A stretch of 64,000 bases of DNA, taken from the NCBI RefSeq assembly GCF_000331105.1, contig NC_020054.1:2698813-2762812 (forward strand). Reading direction: 5' to 3'. Of the stretch, positions 8,125 through 16,002 are shown piece by piece (positions within the stretch are counted from its first letter, which is position 1; each line of letters opens with the position of its first letter). A program made the position numbers and the translations under genes. Source of the stretch: Fibrella aestuarina BUZ 2. GTDB lineage: Bacteria > Bacteroidota > Bacteroidia > Cytophagales > Spirosomataceae. Under the pieces are notes generated by a model that saw nothing but the letters and a program-made list of their open reading frames with translations, searched no databases and was not told where the DNA came from.

Positions 8125-9249
8125 CTGTAGCCGTCTGCCTTTCCAGATAACGCCGGGTTGCTGGGCGGCGAGGCCGAAAAAGACGACGTAAAACGGGTAA
8201 ATCAATTGCGTGGCGGGTATCCACCACAGGGCCGATCGTTTCCGCAAAAAGAGTAGGACCGACACCAGAAACAACCATTCGGGGACAATCTTCAGCAGAA
8301 TAACAGCCAACGCCGCGTCTGCTGAAACAGTCCCCAACGCCCAGCCGGCCAGTGCCAACAGCGGCGTGAGATTACACAAAAAAACAACTACCGCCAGCAT
8401 CGTCGGGAACAGCGAGGTATACGTGCGCCACTTGCCCGCCCATCGTTTGCGCTGCCGGTAGAAGGCAATGAGTGACGCATGCGCCGCCGTCTCGACGATC
8501 GCGTCCCGGTCTTTCAGGAACCGCACGCCACCGGGATACTGCGCTGCGATCTTGTGCATCAGCAGTTCATCATCGCCTGACGCCACCTGATCGATGCCCG
8601 AAAACCCACCCACGTCCCGAAAAACCGCTTTCTGGTAGCAAAGGTTAGCGCCGTTGCACATGGTGGGCCGGGCGTGGGCCATCGTGGCCGCGCCAGCCCC
8701 AATCAGCGAGGCAAATTCCACCGTTTGTAAAGAGCCAAAAACGGAGCGATCGGTTGTAAACGTGACGGGCCCGCTCACGAGTTTGGCCCCGCTCCGTGCC
8801 TGAAACCGGGCGATTGTGTTGAGCCAGCGCGGGCCTACCCGGCAGTCGCCGTCGGTCGTGACGATCAACGTACCCGTGGCCCGCTCGATGCTCTGGGCGA
8901 TGGCCCGTTTTTTGGGCGAGGCTACCGTGGGGTCGTCGGCCAGTGCCAATACCGTGAGCGGGTAAGGAGCCGTTTGAGCAAAGGTCTGGGCGAGGGTAAC
9001 GGTCGCGTCGGTCGAGGCATCGTCGGCAACGATGACCTCAAAGTTTCGGTAGGTCTGCTGGTTCAGGTCGGCCAGCAGATTGGGCAGGTTGGCCGCTTCG
9101 TTCCGCACCGGAATCACCACCGTCAGTGATGGAAGTGAGGCGGGGTCGTTGGATGCCGCCGTTGGCATGGGCAGCCATTGCCAACCCCAAAACAACCACA
9201 ATGTACCAAGCGCATACGTACCCGCCAACGCCCACAGAAACCAGATCAT
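8122..9249 (-). CDS. Glycosyltransferase family 2 with C-terminal membrane helices
   Basis: A 375-residue protein. One N-terminal hydrophobic helix is followed by a GT-A domain: LTVVIPVRNEAANLPNLL, VADDASTDAT, VTTDGDCRVGPRW as the DxD region, and RQRKRWAGKW near the acceptor site. Two or three membrane segments follow. The family transfers sugars from activated donors to lipid or glycan acceptors at the inner face of the cytoplasmic membrane. It lies upstream of the deacetylase-glycosyltransferase pair, separated by the simple-word hairpin, so it may be a separate transcription unit. A TACCTTTA sequence five bases before the ATG suggests a leaderless start. Confidence 0.9.
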   Translation of the reverse strand: MIWFLWALAGTYALGTLWLFWGWQWLPMPTAASNDPASLPSLTVVIPVRNEAANLPNLLADLNQQTYRNFEVIVADDASTDATVTLAQTFAQTAPYPLTVLALADDPTVASPKKRAIAQSIERATGTLIVTTDGDCRVGPRWLNTIARFQARSGAKLVSGPVTFTTDRSVFGSLQTVEFASLIGAGAATMAHARPTMCNGANLCYQKAVFRDVGGFSGIDQVASGDDELLMHKIAAQYPGGVRFLKDRDAIVETAAHASLIAFYRQRKRWAGKWRTYTSLFPTMLAVVVFLCNLTPLLALAGWALGTVSADAALAVILLKIVPEWLFLVSVLLFLRKRSALWWIPATQLIYPFYVVFFGLAAQQPGVIWKGRRLQ

Positions 9250-9383
9250 GGGGTAAAGGTAAGCAGGTGCGAAAAAGAAGAAGGCGGGGTGGCCGCGTCA
9301 GCAGGTTCTTTTCCCATTCAATAGGTCGGGATGGCGGGGATTGTCTCTCTAGTGTTTCGGTAGAGTACTAACACAACAAGACC

Positions 9384-9902
9384 ATGCAGGCACAGGCAGC
9401 TCCCCAACTGAAGGCTCACGAACTGGATACCCTTCGGGAAAAAATCAACGACATCCGCATTACGATGATGACCACGCAGGAGCCCAACGGTGATTTTCAC
9501 ACGCGCCCCATGGCGACCCACGAAATGGACCCCGACGGCTCGCTGTGGTTTTTCGCCTACGACGACAGCAACAAAGTTCGGGAGATCGGTCGGAACAGCC
9601 GGGTGGCCCTTGGCTATTCCGACCCCGGCCCTGAAACCTACGTATCGCTATCAGGCCGGGCCGAAGTCTCGAAAGACAGGGCCAAGATCGACGAACTCTG
9701 GAACGATGGCCTTAAAACGTGGTTCCCGAATGGCAAAGACGACCCCCGCATTTGCCTGATCAAAGTAAACGCGCACGCTGGCGAATACTGGGACCGTCCC
9801 GGCGGAAAGATGATGACCCTGTTTGAGATGGCCAAAGGCGCACTGACGGGCCAACCCGATTCGTCGGGACGGAATGAAAAGCTGGGCGACGAGCCTCGAT
9901 AA
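9384..9902 (+). CDS. Pyridoxamine 5'-phosphate oxidase family / general stress protein 26-like flavoprotein
   Basis: A 172-residue protein with the split beta-barrel fold of FMN-binding stress proteins. Typical stretches are IRITMMTT, HTRPMATHEMDPDGSLWFFA and a core containing VALGYSDP and YVSLSGRAEV. Its C-terminal part, LIKVNAHAGEYWD, matches the general stress protein 26 subgroup rather than the biosynthetic PdxH. It is probably a cytoplasmic flavin- or F420-type oxidoreductase, with the substrate unknown. It is convergent with the GAF-domain gene, only 9 bases away. Confidence 0.87.
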   Translation: MQAQAAPQLKAHELDTLREKINDIRITMMTTQEPNGDFHTRPMATHEMDPDGSLWFFAYDDSNKVREIGRNSRVALGYSDPGPETYVSLSGRAEVSKDRAKIDELWNDGLKTWFPNGKDDPRICLIKVNAHAGEYWDRPGGKMMTLFEMAKGALTGQPDSSGRNEKLGDEPR

Positions 9903-9911
9903 CCGACTCGG

Positions 9912-10382
9912 TTAGGCGAGGGCGCGGCTCATGGCATCGCCAATCTGTTCCAAAGCAGCTATCTCCTCCGCGGGGAAGTCATACGGAACGGGTTTGGCGA
10001 TGCCGAGTGTGCCATACAGCGTGCCGTCGAGCAGCAGGGGCAGGGCAATGGAGCCTTCCACTTTAGTGTCGCGGGCGGCGGGCCGAGCCACACCCGATTC
10101 GTCGGTTTGCAGGTTGCAGAGCTGCACAGCTTCGCGGCGTTCGGCGGCAATACCGGCCATGCCTTTGCCAATCGGAATCTGGCTGATTTTGGGCAGTAAA
10201 AACTCGGGCATCCCGGCGTAGGCCACCAGCGTGAGCAGCCCCGTTTCGGGGTCGAGGCGGTGGATGGTGCCGGTGGTGCAATCGAACGCCTGGAGAATCT
10301 GATTGAGGGTAGCCGTCCAGTCGGGGGCGGTGCCGGTCGATGTCAGCGCGTCGAGTATGGGCTGAATGTTCGTGGTTGTCAT
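9912..10382 (-). CDS. GAF domain-containing protein
   Basis: A 156-residue single-domain protein. The GAF fold is recognised from FDCTTGTIHRLD, LLTLVAYAGMPEFLL, IPIGKGMAGIAAERREAVQLCNL and the C-terminal strand and helix GTLGIAKPVPYDF. GAF domains bind small molecules or form redox sensors. No output domain is attached, and the cysteine pattern of free methionine-R-sulfoxide reductase was not clearly seen. It starts with ATG, and a TACCTTTA element lies about 50 bases upstream on the minus strand. Role unknown. Confidence 0.82.
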   Translation of the reverse strand: MTTTNIQPILDALTSTGTAPDWTATLNQILQAFDCTTGTIHRLDPETGLLTLVAYAGMPEFLLPKISQIPIGKGMAGIAAERREAVQLCNLQTDESGVARPAARDTKVEGSIALPLLLDGTLYGTLGIAKPVPYDFPAEEIAALEQIGDAMSRALA

Positions 10383-10554
10383 CAGGTACGTTGGCTCACC
10401 CGTTGGGCAAGCATTTGGGTGTTTACGTAGCGAGTAAAGGTACGAACGGCCGTTTAACTACCGGTCCAATCGGGGCGGGTTACGCTATGGGCGACGCAAC
10501 CGATCGTTGCTGGTTTTCGTATGGACGGCTAAATCGACGAAACCCCGTACGACC

Positions 10555-11013
10555 ATGAAAACCCTCCTCCTCGCCGCCTCGCTGATCCTGACGACGGCCC
10601 TTGCTTCGTGCAAAAAAAGCGACGATGCTGCTCCTGCAACCACGACGACAACCGCCGACGATGTGAAACCGGTGTTGACGACAGGTACGTGGTCGGTAAG
10701 CCTGTATCGGCAACGCACCGAAATAAAGACCGCCGATTATTCGGGCATCACCTTTACGTTTTTGGCCGATGGTACGCTGACAGCCACCGAGAAAGGGAAG
10801 ACTATCCGGGGTACGTGGACCTCGACGCCCGGCGGCGTAACGTACTACGGCGCGGCCCCGTCGGTTGCTACGCTGACCATCAACCTGGGCAAGGACAAAC
10901 CCTACGACCGCATCAGCCAAAGCTGGAACGTCAACGCTGCCACCGTGGCGAGCAACATTAAACTTGATTACAAAGAGCCGGCCGACGACGAACACCTCGA
11001 ATTGGTGCGATGA
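10555..11013 (+). CDS. Small lipoprotein, lipocalin-like (function unknown)
   Basis: A 152-residue protein starting at the ATG at 10555. The first 20 residues are a lipoprotein signal (MKTLLLAASLILTTALASC) with lipobox LASC, so Cys20 should be acylated. A short Thr-rich tether follows. The mature domain has LTTGTWSVSLYRQ, ITFTFLADGTLTATEKGKTI and RGTWTST, which resemble the beta-strands of lipocalin-like or META-type domains of Bacteroidota lipoproteins. It lies alone between the GAF gene and moaA. The fold assignment is tentative. Confidence 0.75.
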   Translation: MKTLLLAASLILTTALASCKKSDDAAPATTTTTADDVKPVLTTGTWSVSLYRQRTEIKTADYSGITFTFLADGTLTATEKGKTIRGTWTSTPGGVTYYGAAPSVATLTINLGKDKPYDRISQSWNVNAATVASNIKLDYKEPADDEHLELVR

Positions 11014-11100
11014 GGGGTCGCAAACCGGGTTCCGAAGCCAGCTGTAAATGAGTTATCTTGCATCAGCAACATTCCGGCGCTCGCTGCTGTTGTTTCGCTG

Positions 11101-12081
11101 ATGCTCTTCGATAATCACAATCGCCCAATTACGTACCTGCGGCTGGCCGTCACCGACCGCTGCAACCTGCGCTGTTTCTATTGCATGCCCGAGTCGGGGA
11201 TTAAGTACCTGCCTAAACACCAGGTGCTGACCTACGAGGAGATGGAACGGATTGTGGCGGTGCTGGCCCGGATGGGCGTGTCGAAGGTGCGGCTGACGGG
11301 TGGCGAACCGTTTGTGCGGGCTGGCCTGATGCCGTTTATGGAGCGCCTCGCCGCCACGCCCGGTCTGAGCGAGCTGCACATGACTACCAACGGCGTGCTG
11401 ACGGCACCGCACGTGGCCGAGATGGCCCGCCTGGGTATGAAATCGGTGAATCTGAGCCTCGACAGCCTCGACCGGGCGCGTTTCCACGAGATCACCCGCC
11501 GTGATGAGTTGCCCGCCGTGCTGGGTACGTTGGCTAAGCTGCTGGATCATAACATCCGGGTGAAGATCAACGCCGTGGTGATGGATGGCAAAAACATCGA
11601 TGACTTGTACCCGCTGGCCGAACTGGCCCGCACGCAGCCGATCGACGTTCGGTTTATCGAAGAAATGCCGTTCAATGGGGAGGGTAACCACTACCCCAAA
11701 CTGACCTGGACGCATCAGCGCATTTTACAGGAACTGCGCACGTTTTACCCGGACTTACAAGCGCTACCCGCCGAACCCCACGCGACGGCAGCGGTGTATC
11801 AGGCACCGGGCCATGTGGGTACGTTGGGCGTGATTGCCGCTTACACGCGTACCTTCTGCGGCTCCTGCAACCGCATCCGCCTGACGGCACAGGGTACCCT
11901 CAAAACTTGCCTGTACGACAACGGCGTACTCGACGTACGGGCCTTACTCCGCTCCGGCGCAACCGACGCCGACCTGACAGCGACCTTCCTGAAAGCCTTT
12001 GCGCACCGCCCCAAAAACGGCTTCGAAGCCGAAGCCAACCGCCCTGAAGTGAGCGAATCCATGGCTACGATTGGAGGTTAA
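11101..12081 (+). CDS. moaA: GTP 3',8-cyclase MoaA
   Basis: A 326-residue radical SAM enzyme of molybdenum cofactor biosynthesis. It converts GTP to 3',8-cyclo-GTP together with MoaC. The N-terminal cluster motif is CNLRCFYC (CxxxCxxC). The SAM-binding GGEP is in VRLTGGEPFVR. The C-terminal second cluster has CGSCNRIRLTAQGTLKTC. The protein ends in a Gly-Gly dipeptide (ATIGG), as MoaA needs. No other moa genes lie in this window. A simple-word hairpin directly follows the stop. Confidence 0.97.
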   Translation: MLFDNHNRPITYLRLAVTDRCNLRCFYCMPESGIKYLPKHQVLTYEEMERIVAVLARMGVSKVRLTGGEPFVRAGLMPFMERLAATPGLSELHMTTNGVLTAPHVAEMARLGMKSVNLSLDSLDRARFHEITRRDELPAVLGTLAKLLDHNIRVKINAVVMDGKNIDDLYPLAELARTQPIDVRFIEEMPFNGEGNHYPKLTWTHQRILQELRTFYPDLQALPAEPHATAAVYQAPGHVGTLGVIAAYTRTFCGSCNRIRLTAQGTLKTCLYDNGVLDVRALLRSGATDADLTATFLKAFAHRPKNGFEAEANRPEVSESMATIGG

Positions 12082-12178
12082 GAATTGATAATGGATAATG
12101 AACAATGTACAATGGCTTGCGCAGGCTCACTCCTCAGTCATTGTACATTGTTCATTATCCATTATTCATTATCAGTTC
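12082..12178. repeat. Intergenic hairpin repeat with 27-base perfect arms
   Basis: The arms at 12088-12114 and 12139-12165 are exact reverse complements over 27 bases, with a 24-base loop. The complementarity extends outward to about 12082 and 12178, but the right arm carries one extra AATAATG-type unit. The words are GATAATG, AACAATG and TACAATG. The hairpin fills the whole gap between the convergent moaA and DJ-1/PfpI genes. It could end transcription from both sides. Confidence 0.9.
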
Positions 12179-12760
12179 TTAACTCATCTCGCCTACGCCG
12201 GCGCGTTTGCCTTCTTTCAGGACGTTGATGAAGGCCTGGTTGAAGGCCGGGATGTCGTGGGGGTTACGGCTGGTGATCAGGTTGCCATCCGTCACCACTT
12301 CGCGGTCGACCCAGTTAGCACCGGCGTTGCGCAGGTCGGTTTTGATGCTGGGGAATGACGTAATTTCTTTCCCGCGCACCACGTCGGCTTCGATCAGCAT
12401 AATGGGCGCGTGGCAAATGGCGGCTACGGGCTTCTTCGCCTCGAAGAAATGCTGCACAAACTTCACCGCTTTGGGCTCCTGCCGCAGGCTGTCGGGGTTG
12501 ATGACGCCACCGGGGAGCAGCAGCGCATCGTATTGAGCCGGGTCAGCACCGTCGAGGGGCAGGTCGGTCGGGAAGGTGTCGCCCCATTCGGTTTCATCCC
12601 AGCCCTTTACCTCGCCCTGTTTGGGCGAGATCAGGTGCGTCTGAAAGCCAGCGGCTTCCAGGGCTTTGCGGGGTTCGGTCATTTCGACCTGCTCGAACCC
12701 GTCGGTGAGCAGAATCGCAATCTTTTTTTCAACGCTTCCGTCGTCTTGTCGATTTTCCAT
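12179..12760 (-). CDS. DJ-1/PfpI family protein (class I glutamine amidotransferase-like)
   Basis: A 193-residue protein with the full DJ-1/PfpI fold: KIAILLTDGFEQVEMTEP with the conserved glutamate, LLLPGGVINPD, and the nucleophile elbow AAICHAP with the reactive cysteine. ITSRNPHDIPAF is typical of the YhbO/PfpI subgroup. Proteins of this group act as proteases, deglycases or stress-protective hydrolases; the exact reaction is disputed. I chose the ATG at 12760 (MENRQDD) instead of the earlier in-frame codon at 12793. It is separated from moaA by a long hairpin. Confidence 0.92.
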   Translation of the reverse strand: MENRQDDGSVEKKIAILLTDGFEQVEMTEPRKALEAAGFQTHLISPKQGEVKGWDETEWGDTFPTDLPLDGADPAQYDALLLPGGVINPDSLRQEPKAVKFVQHFFEAKKPVAAICHAPIMLIEADVVRGKEITSFPSIKTDLRNAGANWVDREVVTDGNLITSRNPHDIPAFNQAFINVLKEGKRAGVGEMS

Positions 12761-12977
12761 GATGTTGAGTTTTATTTTTCTCCATATAACCAAAGCCCCA
12801 TCGAAGAGTTGGAAAATACTAGCGGGTAGCCAGGATATTGGGTTGGCTATCTTTAAAAAACTCAGGCAGCTAGGGAAACCTCTGATAAGGGTAAATCCGA
12901 CGTTGCTATGCGAATGTGGGTTGGCGGCATCCCGCGAGACCCCATTATGGGTGTGGAAGTGAATCTGGGCTACCTGT

Positions 12978-15911
12978 TCAGGTGAGTTCAGCCGCTAAAA
13001 CGTCTTTCAACACCGGCAAATATTCTTCCCAAACCGAACTTTGCCCAAATCGCTGAATCAATTCGGCCAGTCGGTCAACGAGGGCGGCACGGTTTTCAAT
13101 AATGGCTGGTGCCTCTTGGGTGAAAGCTAAAAAGGCACCCATTGCTTTGGCTGCTTCGTAACCAATCGCTTCATCGCTGCTAAATAGTTCGGCCAGTTGG
13201 CGTGCATCGTCAACCTTCGCCCCGGCTTGCTGCCAGTATTCATTCCGACAATACGTTAAGGTCAGATTATATGCCGCCATCGCTCTTTGTAACGCGATGG
13301 GGGGATCGTGGGCAAAGGCTTCTGACTCGTTGAGGGCTTTGAGGTCCTCGTACTTGCGCTCGGCGGCAGGCAGGTTCTTGTCGTCCCCGTAGTATTTGGT
13401 CAGATTATATGCCGCCATCGCTCTGTGTAACGCGATGGGGGGATCGTGGGCAAAGGCTTCTGACTCGTTGAGGGCTTTGAGGTCCTCGTACTTGCGCTCG
13501 GCAGCAGGCAGGTTCTTGTCGTCCCCGTAGTATTTGGTCAGATTGACTGCCGCCCTCGCTCTTCGTAACGCGATGGGGGGATCGTGGGCAAAGGCTTCTG
13601 ACTCGTTGAGGGCTTTGAGGTCCTCGTACTTGCGCTCGGCAGCAGGCAGGTTCTTGTCGTCCCCGTAGTATTTGGTCAGATTATATGCCGCCATCGCTCT
13701 TTGTAACGCGATGGGGGCATCGTGGACAAAGGCTTCTGACTCGTTGAGGGTTTTTACTTTCTGGTAATGCCGTTCTTTGTCAGGTACTTGAGAGTCTGTA
13801 TGTGCCAGATTGTATTGCCACTGCGACCAATACAGAGCATCCTCAGCCGATGCCGATTGAGGAAGGTCAGTCAGCGTCAGGCTGGGGATAGCCGTTGTGG
13901 CAAAGTAGGGGTAAAAGTCCTCCACGGCCATCCAGCACATCCACCATACGTCACTGGCCTTCACGCTCCACGCAGCTTGTAGTAATGATTCGGCTTTTTG
14001 GCGGCCATTTGGCTGCCTCAATAACTCGGTAAGCTGTTTTAAAACAAAGTACTCGCCGACCAGATCGGGCTGTAGACCTGCGTATTCGACGGGGCTGTTT
14101 ACGGCATCACGTACTACTGTGGCCATTCGCTCGTAAAGGTCTGAGTCAATCTGTTCCGGGAGTCCAGCGATTGCCGTCGCGTATAAATCATCTATCTTCT
14201 CGGCTGGAATTCCCCGCGCCAGCGTAGCCAACATGAGCAGGTTTTTGTGTGCCTGTCCATTGTGTTGGTAGCTAGGATGTTTTTTCCAAAACTTATCTTC
14301 GTATCGCTTGAGCAGGTTAGTCAATAATTGCTCAACATTCCAATGCCGTATATCCCCGTCGGCGGCCAGAGCCAACCCGACCAGAAAGGCGAAGAGAGGG
14401 CGGCGCTCAGGGTCCAGATCGGCCAGTTTAGCTAGCGTCTCATCTTTGTCGGCGTGCAGCGGTCCTTTCCCCTCTTTCTGGTACACTTCGGTAATAATAT
14501 TCCAGATGCGTTCATCATCAAACGGAGGTAAGTCGAGAAGGGGATGATCAATACCGCCATACCGGCTTTGGTGTATGGCCGGGTCATTCTCAAAACCAGC
14601 CCACCAGTCTTCACGAGTTTCCCGTTCCAGCAACAAAACCCGAACTCGATGAGGCAACTGTCTGGCGCAGCGTTGCAGGATACCCAGCATATCCTGTACA
14701 GAAGACGCATAGGCCGCCACGTAGTCGATGACAATAAGCGTGGGGCGAGTAGGTCGCCATCGGCTCCAGCCTACAGCCTGCGCGAAACCACCTTCCAGAT
14801 CACTCTTTTCCAGAAAACCGATGTGATAGCTTAGCCCACTCATGGTCTGGCAAAACTCAAATGCCAGCCGACTTTTGCCCATACCCCCCGGCCCCGTCAC
14901 CATCCACCATTGAAAAGGCTTGTCTGGCTGGCTATTCATAAACTGCAACAGGGCTTCCATCTCCGGCTCGCGACCCAGAAAGGTGGTATGTTGCAGGTGG
15001 TAGTCGAGTAACTGATTGCGCGGCTGTTTGCTGAGATCATAAACCGGCAGGGTTAGGACAGGCTCCTGACGTTCATTAAGCTGACCAAGCAAGGCCTCAA
15101 AATCGCGCCGGTATGCACGAAAGTCGATCCCCTGCTTTCGGTGGTATTCCTGCATCAGTTGCAGGCTGTGCAGCACCTGTCGAAGTAAGTCGAGGCCTGT
15201 TTGCTGATGACTGGCAATATCGCCCAGCGCATCGGCTAGCTGATCGAGCTGTTCGCGCGTTCGGCGGCTGTCGAGGGCGCACTGCTCTAACAACGCTATC
15301 GAGTACCCTACCTCCGTATTATGGTCGCGTTTAAGCTCTTCCAGAAAGTACAACCCCAGTTTCTTTTCCAGGTGAATGACCAGCCAGGCAAGCAAATGCT
15401 GGCTCCGGTCGGTTGATAAGTCGGGGGTATAGGCCTGTTCGCTCCGTTCGTTCAGTAGTTGCTCTACGAAAGCGGCCCTGTCATGCACGTACCTATCGAT
15501 CAGATTATCTGGTAAGTCGGCACGAGAAAGTTGGTAGGCTAACGAAGTGAAGTATCGCCCAATTTCTACACGCTCCTTTTTAGAAATCGCCTCTGGCTGC
15601 GAGCCTATATAATCAGCAGCCAATTGCTCCGGCGCGCCCTCCAACGCGGCCCGGAAGGCTTTCTCAACGTTGTGATTAATGCCAAAGCCCGACAAAGCCC
15701 GCACATCTTTCCAATAATCGCTGGTGCGGTTTCCTGCCAGGCTTTGCAATTGAGCGCAGATGCTGTCAAGGTTATCGCTGCGGAGGCCACACGTTGCCAA
15801 AAAACCAGCCAGTTCCGGGCTGTGGGTCAGGTGTTGTGCCGTGGCATATACGCCAAGCCAGGCGGCCAACTTACCCAGAGGCAGAGTCATTTTTTTGGCA
15901 ACCGTACTCAT
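12978..15911 (-). CDS. STAND-type NTPase with C-terminal tandem repeats (candidate sensor/defence protein)
   Basis: A 977-residue protein starting at the ATG at 15911 (MSTVAKKM). Residues 1 to about 300 are helical and unassigned. A STAND/NB-ARC-like NTPase begins at FLGREPEMEAL (about 311). Walker A is GPGGMGKS (340-347) and Walker B is TLIVIDY (391-397), followed by a sensor-like LLLERETREDWW. A helical winged-helix-type region follows. About residues 715-890 hold four 46-residue TPR-like repeats (NESEAFAHDPPIAL, AAYNLTKYYGDDKN, LPAAERKYEDLKAL). STAND ATPases act as ligand-triggered switches, many in bacterial immunity or signalling. No recognisable effector enzyme is attached. It is monocistronic, with a terminator before it and no other defence genes nearby. 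Confidence 0.85.
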   Translation of the reverse strand: MSTVAKKMTLPLGKLAAWLGVYATAQHLTHSPELAGFLATCGLRSDNLDSICAQLQSLAGNRTSDYWKDVRALSGFGINHNVEKAFRAALEGAPEQLAADYIGSQPEAISKKERVEIGRYFTSLAYQLSRADLPDNLIDRYVHDRAAFVEQLLNERSEQAYTPDLSTDRSQHLLAWLVIHLEKKLGLYFLEELKRDHNTEVGYSIALLEQCALDSRRTREQLDQLADALGDIASHQQTGLDLLRQVLHSLQLMQEYHRKQGIDFRAYRRDFEALLGQLNERQEPVLTLPVYDLSKQPRNQLLDYHLQHTTFLGREPEMEALLQFMNSQPDKPFQWWMVTGPGGMGKSRLAFEFCQTMSGLSYHIGFLEKSDLEGGFAQAVGWSRWRPTRPTLIVIDYVAAYASSVQDMLGILQRCARQLPHRVRVLLLERETREDWWAGFENDPAIHQSRYGGIDHPLLDLPPFDDERIWNIITEVYQKEGKGPLHADKDETLAKLADLDPERRPLFAFLVGLALAADGDIRHWNVEQLLTNLLKRYEDKFWKKHPSYQHNGQAHKNLLMLATLARGIPAEKIDDLYATAIAGLPEQIDSDLYERMATVVRDAVNSPVEYAGLQPDLVGEYFVLKQLTELLRQPNGRQKAESLLQAAWSVKASDVWWMCWMAVEDFYPYFATTAIPSLTLTDLPQSASAEDALYWSQWQYNLAHTDSQVPDKERHYQKVKTLNESEAFVHDAPIALQRAMAAYNLTKYYGDDKNLPAAERKYEDLKALNESEAFAHDPPIALRRARAAVNLTKYYGDDKNLPAAERKYEDLKALNESEAFAHDPPIALHRAMAAYNLTKYYGDDKNLPAAERKYEDLKALNESEAFAHDPPIALQRAMAAYNLTLTYCRNEYWQQAGAKVDDARQLAELFSSDEAIGYEAAKAMGAFLAFTQEAPAIIENRAALVDRLAELIQRFGQSSVWEEYLPVLKDVLAAELT
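13261..13757 (-). repeat. Tandem array of four 138-bp coding repeats
   Basis: The phase marker AACGCGATGGGG recurs at 13291, 13429, 13567 and 13705, giving a strict 138-base period (46 codons). The inner copies differ at only a few positions. The outer copy near 13700 has drifted more. The array encodes the TPR-like repeats of the STAND protein. Near identity at silent sites points to recent duplication or ongoing homogenisation, and copy number probably varies between strains. Confidence 0.95.
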
Positions 15912-15972
15912 GGTGGGACAGGGAAACAGGGTTAGGCCGTTTACCCTTCCAAAATACAAAAAAAGTACACAA

Positions 15973-15998
15973 AAAAACGGGCGATGTTGCCCGTTTTT
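15973..15998 (-). terminator. Rho-independent terminator of the Gfo/Idh/MocA gene
   Basis: Arms AAAAACGGGC (15973-15982) and GCCCGTTTTT (15989-15998) are perfect complements around a 6-base loop. On the minus strand the stem is followed by a run of T. It lies 5 bases after the oxidoreductase stop and before the STAND start. Confidence 0.85.
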
Positions 15999-16002
15999 GC
16001 TG

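Noticed and set aside
13261..13757. CRISPR array
   Set aside because: The period is 138 bases without unique spacers, and the array is in frame with a protein repeat.
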